A stretch of DNA of 64,000 nucleotides. Origin: Thamnidium elegans. Taxonomy: Eukaryota > Mucoromycota > Mucoromycetes > Mucorales > Mucoraceae. Numbering within the stretch: position 1 is the stretch's first letter; each line of letters opens with the position of its first letter. Where the stretch lies: contig JAIXMG010000004.1 in the NCBI GenBank assembly GCA_025201345.1, positions 992,001 to 1,056,000 of the forward strand, given 5' to 3'. Shown piece after piece: positions 56,976 through 64,000 of this stretch. A model generated the notes under the pieces. It made no database searches, was not told where the DNA came from, and saw only the letters and a program-made list of their open reading frames with translations. Made by a program: the position numbers and the translations under genes.

Positions 56976-58817
56976 TGACAGTGAGTCTAACAAGAACAGC
57001 CACAAATAGAATATTTTCTTTTTATTGGCTATGGAAAAAACTGTTCACGTAATGTTTTAATAAACAAAAGTCCACAAAAAATATTCCCATGATTTATTTT
57101 GTCCCAAATTTAAGCAGTGTTTACTTGGGCGTTGAATAAACAAATGATATTGTTTTCAGGCGGAAGTTTAAAGTATTTACGTATATATCTCTCGTTTCCC
57201 CAAGGTTTTTGCAACACGTGAACAGTTTTTTCCCCAACTGTATATTTGGCATTTAAAGTATCTTTTGTTATATTTCGTTCGATAGAGAAAACTGTCCTCT
57301 TTCCGAAAAAGTACTTATGTCGTATAAATAAAGTCACGTGAAATAATTTAAACGCAGCTAAAGCTAAACTATTTATTGGGACAGTTTTGTGAGGAAGCCA
57401 CAAATTTTGAATTCTCAAAAAAATAATACCATAACTCTAACAGAAAGTACGTTTGCCTTATAAACTACAACCTATTCCGTTTGGTGGGCATTAAACGCTT
57501 AAAGTAAGTAAAAAAAACCGTGCAAGATCATTATGAAACAGTTATCGAAGAACAAAAGAGACTCTGTTATTTCATTGCTCAAAAAAGGCAATTCACTTCG
57601 TCGAATTCAAAAGGAACTTAAAATTGGAAAGTCAACGGTATCTAGAATTCGTAAGAAAGCTGATTTAGATCATTCATTAGCAAAGGGGGGTCGTCCAGAA
57701 CTTTTATCCGGTACGGACAAGCATTACTGTGTGCAACAAGTTACACGAAAGCGAGTTAAAAATGCCGTGAAAGTCACAAAAAAACTAGAAACCGATCTAG
57801 GAATCAAGTGTAGCTCGGAAACAGTTCAAAGGGCACTTAAAAGTTAGGGATTAGGCGCAATTGAGAAACCAGACAAAACATTGCTTACGGATGGTCATGT
57901 TAAAAAAAGATTAGCATGGTGTCGTGCACACAAAGATTGGACAGTTGACGACTGGAAGAGAGTTGTATGGACCGACGAGACAAAAATCGACCGATTTAAT
58001 TCTGATGGTCGTCAATGGGTTTGGATCAGAGGGAATGAGGATCTCCATAATCACCATTGCAAATTTAAAGTCAAACATGGTGGCGGTAATATTATGCTCT
58101 GGAGTGCAATTACATACGCTGGAGTTGGCTGGATTTGTCGAATTAGTGGTAACATGGACAAAAACCTTTATAAGGAAATTCTTAGTGATGATTTAGACAA
58201 GACTATTGAATTTGCTTGCAGCGAATTGGGATTTAGACGTGACCAAATAATTTTTCAGCAGGACAACGATCCAAAACATACCTCTAAATTGGTCGAAAAC
58301 TTTCTTCAGGAACAGTCTTATAAAGTTATGGAATGGCCGCCAAACTCACCAGACTTGAATCCAATCGAAAATATGTGGTCATTATTGAAACGTAGATTAA
58401 ACGATTATGATTCAGCACCGAAAGGCATGGAGGATTTAAATGAACGAGTTTCTCACGTTTGGTACAATAAAATTAAGCCAGAAGAGTGTCAAAAATGCAT
58501 CGAAAGTATGCCTAAACGCATCCATGCTTGTTTAAAAGCAAAAGGAAAATGGACTAAATATTAATAGATTAATAAAATAAAAATGATTATTTTTTTTTAT
58601 ATCTCACAAAACTGTCCCAATAAATAGTTTAGCTTTAGCTGCGTTTAAATTATTTCACGTGACTTTATTTATACGACATAAGTACTTTTTCGGAAAGAGG
58701 ACAGTTTTCTCTATCGAACGAAATATAACAAAAGATACTTTAAATGCCAAATATATATACTGGTTTATTGTTTAAAAAAAAATGTCCAAACATTGGGACA
58801 GTTTGTGAGTCACTGTA
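56976..58817 (+). mobile_element. Tc1-like element 4
   Basis: A transposase gene lies between 153-bp inverted arms of equal length (57241-57393 and 58603-58755; actatttattgggacagtt). The right outer end is ttgggacagtttgtgag..cactgTA at ~58817, and a degenerate counterpart, acagtgagtc, is at ~56978. The left edge is therefore approximate. The inner and outer ends share the word ttgggacagttt(t)gtgag. Confidence 0.6.
57533..58564 (+). pseudogene. Tc1-like transposase with a single internal stop
   Basis: 343 codons in one frame from ATG 57533 to the TAA at 58564, interrupted only by a TAG at 57845-57847. N-terminal helix-turn-helix domains (SLRRIQKELKIGKSTVSRIR), GGRPELLSG, then TVDDWKRVVWTDETKI (first Asp), FQQDNDPKHTSK (second Asp) and NSPDLNPIENMW (Glu). 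The Asp-Glu spacing is 34 residues, the classical DD34E of Tc1. The C-terminus CIESMPKRIHACLKAKGKWT is complete. With only one stop it is a young copy. Confidence 0.85.
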
Positions 58818-58818
58818 T

Positions 58819-60330
58819 ATCTTAATTGATTTTAAAGGGCTATATTTTCTAATAGGTTTAAATCATCTATACCCGATCCTATCTGCTTTTGAATGATGGG
58901 TTTCTACTCGTAAGAATTGACTCCCATCATAACCGATTGGATAACGATATTGCTCCTAAATGATGATCCTGTTAACTCTTTGTTTACTGGATCATCTTAT
59001 ACTCAGGTTCATCGTTACAGATATAATTGGTTATGCGTGCATTTAATATTTACTGGAATTGAACTAATTTTCTTATCGTATAACCTTGACCTTTTTCTTA
59101 TTGTTCTAAAATTAAGGTAATCTTGTACCAATTATCGGTACAAGATATATAGATAGCAATTGAGATTTTTATTCTATCTCAATGTTATCATTTTTAGATT
59201 ATTGGGCATATGATGTTAATGTTATATTATCAAATGAATAAAATTGTTCTATGCTAATCATGGTCGTTCTTTATTTAATATAAGCTAGCTAGACTTATAT
59301 TAAATCCAAGTTTAGTGAATTATTTTATTTATTTGTTAATATGATTGAGCTTCTTTTTTATTGCTCAATCTTTTTATTTTGATCTACCGATCATTGATTT
59401 TGATTCCAGTTACACAGCATTTTAATATAGTTGAATTCCTTTGTTTCAGGATATTATTAATAATATGACATTATATATGTCATTTTACTAAGATTTTTAT
59501 TAGGTTTTTAATGTAGTATTAGTTATTTCTTTAATTTGTATGTATTTTATATGTATATATGTCACAAATACAACAGTTTTCGTGGAAAAGTAAAGTTTTG
59601 TTTTCCTAATTCTTCTTTTTATTTGTATATCCTATTGTTATCATTATTCACAATCCATTTTATAAATAAATTAATTCAGATTTAACTGAAGCGAAATCGA
59701 TAAATATGTTACATCCAAAAATGATTTTTTTTTTGTATGGAACAGTAATTCCGTTTTTATTTACAAATAATGAAAATCGAATGAAGGTTTCCGTTTTTTC
59801 TTACTCCGAAGGAAAAAACGGTTGAGAAATTGAATGAGCATTCGATTTTTGCTCTGTTTGGCAAAAAAAGCGGTCCGTTTTATATCTGGAATTGAATACA
59901 GTTTTCCGATAAAAATCGAATGAAAATCGAATTGAATGTGAATACTATGTAGGTACTTTTTAGCTCTACAAGACACTAGTACCATTTGTATGACTATGCG
60001 ATATTACACGTAATATCGTTTCAAGCTCCGAATCTTTTCAAAGGGATTACTGATGTATTTACACACAATGCGTATTTCACTCCAATAAAAAACTAATAAA
60101 AATAAATAAAATACGTTTTTATAACTTGAAATATTATAAAAGCTTTTGTAACAAACTTTGATGACTTATAATTTATTAAAATTAGTTTTTGTTCAATTTA
60201 TAGTTTATGTGCCAGATAAAAGTATATAAAATTTTATAAGTGTACCGCTTTAACTAAAAAATGTGGTCCAATAGAGTGGTTAAGTTCGCATTTAAAAGAG
60301 GAATTGCGGATGTACGATCGTAGGTCATAT
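58819..60330. other. AT-rich spacer without recognised genes
   Basis: No reading frame with natural composition. Several gaat(g)aaaatcgaat words near 59780-59930. No terminal repeats found. Confidence 0.4.
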
Positions 60331-60334
60331 ATGG

Positions 60335-60805
60335 CCGCCGCTGGATCTAGAATAATTGAGATGGTTAAAAAATTACTATAAAAGGCGACTTTTCCGTATG
60401 TTTCTAATATTCAGATGTTAGGGACTTTAATTAATAAAGATAAGGAGGGACAATAACTTAATAATAAGTTATATATAAAATTGTAATTCTTTGGGAGTAT
60501 TTATAATAGTTTGGTATTTGCTACGGATAATTCTAAAGATAATATATATAGTAAAAATAATAAAATGAATATTGCGGTTTTGACGTCGCAGTAGATAACA
60601 TGTAATACAAGGGTTGATTGGCTAATTAATTCTTCTGAGTATTACAGTGTAACAAATCTTGTGTGACCGTCGTATAACGTACCGCCAGAATCATTTTTAA
60701 GAGTTTTTGGTTGATTTTAATTTTATCATTTATAGTCACATTATTTATAATCAACAAGCCTCTATCGTACGTCGTTTGTTAAAGAAGTCAATTAGAAACA
60801 TAATA
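60335..60805. repeat. second copy of the GG-ended 1.3-kb element, damaged
   Basis: 60335-60392 (tatatggccgccgctggatct, aattactataaaaggcga) matches 49252-49315. About 270 bp of other sequence follows. Then 60660-60805 (cgccagaatcatttttaagag, cattatttataatcaacaagcc, attagaaacataata) matches 49360-49429 plus the start of repeat R. It is cut on the right by Tc1-like element 5. Confidence 0.65.
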
Positions 60806-60807
60806 TA

Positions 60808-62450
60808 CTGTGAGGGGAAAAATGGTACCATCCAATTGAGAAATTACTTGCTTTTCCTCCCATTTTTTTTTGCTTACTTCTAAGTTTTGTAATTAGTATC
60901 AAATCTTCAGAATTAAAGAGGCTTTCAAGTGACATAGTATTTGTAAAAGAATATTTAGTATAGTACAAAATTTTAATGAATAAAGTAAAATATTGGATTT
61001 TATTAAAATAGGAAAATATCTCAATAGCGAGTTGCTCCTCCTTTGGCCTTGACCACTGCTTCAATTCGAGCTGGCGTAGTGTCCATATATTTAATACAGC
61101 CCTTTTGAGTAAAGCCATACCATTACTTCTCAATTCGGTCTGCTAGTTCTTCTTTTGTCGCAGGTCTTGTTGCGTAATAGTCTGACCTCCGCTTTAGTCG
61201 ATATCACACATGCTCTATAGGATTTAAATCCGGATTTTGCGCAGGCCAATCTAGCACAGTATCTACAGAGAATCTGTTGTCAATAAACCACTGTTTAGCA
61301 GTTACAGAAGTGTGCGGAATTGCTTTGTCTTGTTGGAAACATATGGTAATCGGAGCCAGGTCAAAGTGATCAAGCGTGTCTATTAAAGATGTACCTAAAA
61401 TTTTAACGTACTCCTCTGAGTTGACAGTTCCATCTATAATTGTAGCGCCATATCCTGGTTCTTTTGCTGCCATACAGCTCCAGAAAATGACTCCTCCACC
61501 ATCTCCTTGCACATGAGGCTCCACTTGATGGGATCGTAAAGTTTCATCGCCATCGGACCAATAAAAAGAATTACCGTCAGAATCCCACATATTGACCCTA
61601 GTCTCGTCAGAAAACACTCACTGACGCCACTAATCTACTGTAAGATACCTACAATTTTTTGCCCATGCCAGACGAATGATTATGTTTCTCCTGCTAACGA
61701 AGTTAGTCTTGACCTTCCTTTTTGCCTTAAATCCCATTTGTCGGAGAGACTTTCGAATACCATTCAATGACATTTCCACCTGCTCTGAACTTAAAAGTTT
61801 CTGAACACCTCGAGGATCTTCTAGAGCACCTGTTCGAAGCTGCCTTGCAACATAAGACTTGGTCTGATAAGTCATTTTGCTTGATCTACTACCCTTGGTC
61901 ACATGACCAGCACCTAAGTAAAGCTTCCTAAGGCGAGTCAACGTATTTTTGGAAGTTGCTGGATAAGTTTTCATAATGCTAGAGTAAGGTACTTTACGGA
62001 ACAGCAAAGGTGTGATCGAATTCTTGAATTCAGAGGATAAACGGGAAACCATAATGTAATATTCAATATAAAAGGTAAATCAAAGTAGAAATGATCGAAT
62101 ATGAACCGTTAAACAGTTCTTAATATACTATTTTAATATTTTTAGCAAGGGCGTATATACAGCATAACTCAGAGCATTTTTGAAGTTTATTCGACATTTC
62201 AATCTAGAGGAATGTTGTCGAATTCTAATGTAATCTATTTAATTTTTTTCATAAATTATTGACAAGGAATATTTGAGACCTGACCATTCAACCTGTGGTA
62301 AACTTACAAGCGCATAGGCTACATCATTTATAGCTGAGACTTTTCTCTTTAAAGTAAAATATTACTTACGCTGATAAAATTCTCAAACAGGCTTGAATTA
62401 ATGTAAAACCTAATTTTTCCAATCAAACGGTACCATTTTTCCCCTCACAG
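60808..62450 (-). mobile_element. Tc1-like element 5, complete but inactive
   Basis: 1643 bp with perfect terminal inverted repeats CTGTGAGGGGAAAAATGGTA / TACCATTTTTCCCCTCACAG, flanked by TA at 60806-60807 and 62451-62452, the target duplication of the Tc1/mariner superfamily. Confidence 0.88.
61021..62052 (-). pseudogene. Tc1-like transposase with four internal stops, 37-residue Asp-Glu spacing
   Basis: A single frame of 344 codons from ATG 62052 to TGA 61021, without frameshift, but with stops at 61632-61630 (TAG), 61620-61618 (TGA), 61204-61202 (TGA) and near 61134 (TAA). The TGA at 61204-61202 stands where Trp follows the IEHV block. Motifs: helix-turn-helix part with RRNIIIRLAWAK, VFSDETRVNMWD (first Asp), CFQQDKAIPHTS (second Asp) and NPDLNPIEHV (Glu). 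The spacing of the last two is 37, unlike the DD34E copy 3 kb away. The C-terminus ARIEAVVKAKGGATRY is intact. Confidence 0.85.
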
Positions 62451-62452
62451 TA

Positions 62453-62670
62453 GTTCTCAATGCTATCATTACTACCAAATGTACCAGTTGTTGGAATAGC
62501 TTTTGTTACGGAATATCCCGCGATAAAAATATTTAGTATTCATGTTAAATAACAACTAATGATGAACTAACTGTTGGCTTACCTGTTCCGACTCTGAACG
62601 CTAATGCTTCTGAACTATCGCTTGTACTTAGTTCATGAGCGTAGTAATCGGTCAAAATAAACTAAAAGAC
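62453..62670 (-). pseudogene. spliced coding fragment interrupted by Tc1-like element 5
   Basis: On the minus strand about 28 codons (LTDYYAHELSTSDSSEALAF) end in a GTAAGC donor after 62583. After an AG at 62501-62500 the frame continues AIPTTGTFGSNDSIEN to the TA where element 5 has inserted. Phase holds across the intron. On the upstream side the frame is closed by stops. Family unknown; it could be a host gene piece or transposon protein. Confidence 0.35.
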
Positions 62671-62755
62671 CTCTTACATTGTGATATTTGTGCTTCTATT
62701 ATATTAGTCTCCCAATCTTGTTCTTCCCTAAAAAAAATAAAAAAAAGCCGCCAAT

Positions 62756-63406
62756 TGTTGGGGATGCTTATACCATAGTCACTTATATCATTATATAATA
62801 CCGAATATATATCTTTTTTATACATACGTATATCTTTATGTAAATACTTGTAAATAAGACTAGCATGATTGTCCCACATTACTTCACCAAGATTTAATAT
62901 TACAGTTGTAAGCAGTATATGTTTATTTTTCATTATCATTTATTATTATCTTATTAATAGTTTAACATGACAAGAGTATATCTTACCTTGCATGAATATA
63001 ATAATTCTATATCAAGTGAAACTTAATCCAATGGTTACATATCTATCTCAGCTATCAAGAGTAATCCTTTATCCTGTCTCACACTGATCCAATAATATGA
63101 TCAGGAAATCTTTCTAGAAAAAAGAATAACTTGATCGAAATCAATAGAATAATTCTGTAACGAATAATATAATGTAATTGATATCAGGAACTTTCCATTA
63201 TGATTTATATCCTTGTTTTTACTAGATATGTCAATGATATGAATGATACCCATGTTATAATTATCGATACCAAAATACTATAAATATAGGTTGAACTGTA
63301 GTTTAATCATCTTTGTCTTTTTCTGGAAATAAAACCCCTATACAAAGTTTTCACAATACTTGTATTTGTCTTCCCTTCTTTTACCTTATTATCCCCGTTC
63401 TAAACA
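62756..63406 (+). mobile_element. solo LTR, family 1, copy 2
   Basis: 651 bp, begins TGTTGGGG and ends TAAACA (TG..CA), flanked by the 5-bp duplication CCAAT (62751-62755 and 63407-63411). Same TATA and AATAAA signals as copy 1, with no length differences. Confidence 0.88.
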
Positions 63407-63848
63407 CCAATAGCACCAAGGCGAGAAATAGCGCTAAATTTAGCGCTGTTGCTAAGCACTGGTGCTTGGTTTAGCGCTAGCGCTTCAGTTACGACTGATG
63501 CTTGGTCTAGCGCTAGCGCTAGATTAAGCGTTGGCGCGCATTTAAAAAAAAAACAGCATTACGACGGTATGGAATTAATCAGGTCATGGTATAAAATATT
63601 TATTCAATAATATAATAATTATAGCACATTTTGTAGTAAATATTTATATATTCAGGTATATATATAAAAAAAAAGAGATTATGAAAAAAAAAAGCGAGCA
63701 TTTTTATTATTTATTTATACGTGAATGTATATATTAAGAAATGGAAGGGCATATGTGTATACTATAGTTTGTTATTATATTTTGATACGGACAATAATAA
63801 AAAAAAGAAAAAAAAAGGGAATGGACACTCGTGGAATAAGACAATACC

Positions 63849-63895
<47 letters not shown>

Positions 63896-63900
63896 AGAAT
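63407..63900. repeat. AGCGCT-rich dispersed repeat, copy 2
   Basis: Starts with ~130 bp dense in agcgct/gctagcgc words (63432-63540), then the same unique part as at 41150-41400 (cattacgacggtatggaatt, ggtcatggtataaaat, ttattcaataatataat). An A run of about 40 lies near 63850-63891. Confidence 0.7.
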
Positions 63901-64000
63901 AAGCTAATATTAAGTCTGAATCAAGTGAAATAATTACCTTTTAGCAAAATTTATTAAAGTAAACACCCTTTAAGCAAGCAGTAATAGAAATAGAAATAAT

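Noticed and set aside
57110..57418. 102-codon minus-strand frame
   Set aside because: Falls on the inverted repeat of Tc1-like element 4 and has no transposase or host motif.
1..64000. CRISPR arrays, bacterial operons, integrons or ribosome-binding sites
   Set aside because: Introns, a nuclear tRNA and eukaryotic gene families throughout; the only regular short repeats are MULE iterons and AT-rich minisatellites.

Overview
The window looks like nuclear DNA of a filamentous fungus in the Mucoromycota, most likely Mucorales. It is very AT-rich, with frequent homopolymer runs. Genes are compact and carry short GT..AG introns of about 50-90 nt. Host proteins are typically fungal (Erg4, Exo84, Taf5, Cox6), and transposons are abundant, including Fanzor-type elements. 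No species can be named from the sequence alone.

Region 1 (1-9.3 kb) is a dense housekeeping block. It holds the tail of an unknown gene, an epoxide-hydrolase-like alpha/beta hydrolase, TFIID subunit TAF5 (8 exons), a single-exon FAR1-type DNA-binding protein that may be a domesticated transposase, the mitochondrial m-AAA protease AFG3, and cytochrome c oxidase subunit VI.

Region 2 (9.3-16 kb) is a transposon graveyard. It contains a MULE transposase fused to a SWIM finger and an OTU-type cysteine-protease domain, then two head-to-head relics of Fanzor (the eukaryotic TnpB-like RNA-guided nuclease). Region 3 (16.3-21.1 kb) has a mitochondrial hexameric glutamate dehydrogenase (7 exons), a coding fragment without a start, and a tRNA-His(GTG). 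Region 4 (21.7-27.5 kb) has two MULE-OTU copies head to head, sharing a 615-bp inverted repeat around a 718-bp spacer.

Region 5 (29.5-40.3 kb) is a second housekeeping block: a secreted Asp/His/Gly-rich protein, sterol C-24(28) reductase ERG4, an R3H-domain protein, an N-myristoylated EF-hand protein, a membrane-tethered alpha/beta hydrolase, and exocyst subunit EXO84 (9 exons).

Region 6 (40.3-64 kb) is almost wholly transposons. It has a repeat family rich in AGCGCT, a small inverted-repeat element, a Tnp2-like (CACTA) fragment, and a three-level nest in which an intact Merlin/IS1595-type element sits inside a GG-ended element inside a Tc1-like transposase. It also has two further Tc1-like elements of different DDE spacing and two solo LTRs of one family, each with its own 5-bp target duplication.

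The host genes share a mitochondrial theme (AFG3, COX6, glutamate dehydrogenase) and a membrane/secretion theme (ERG4, EXO84), but nothing suggests coordinated clusters. All exon joins are my own hand-made models; reading phase was checked across each junction. Homology calls rest on motif recognition, not on a database search.
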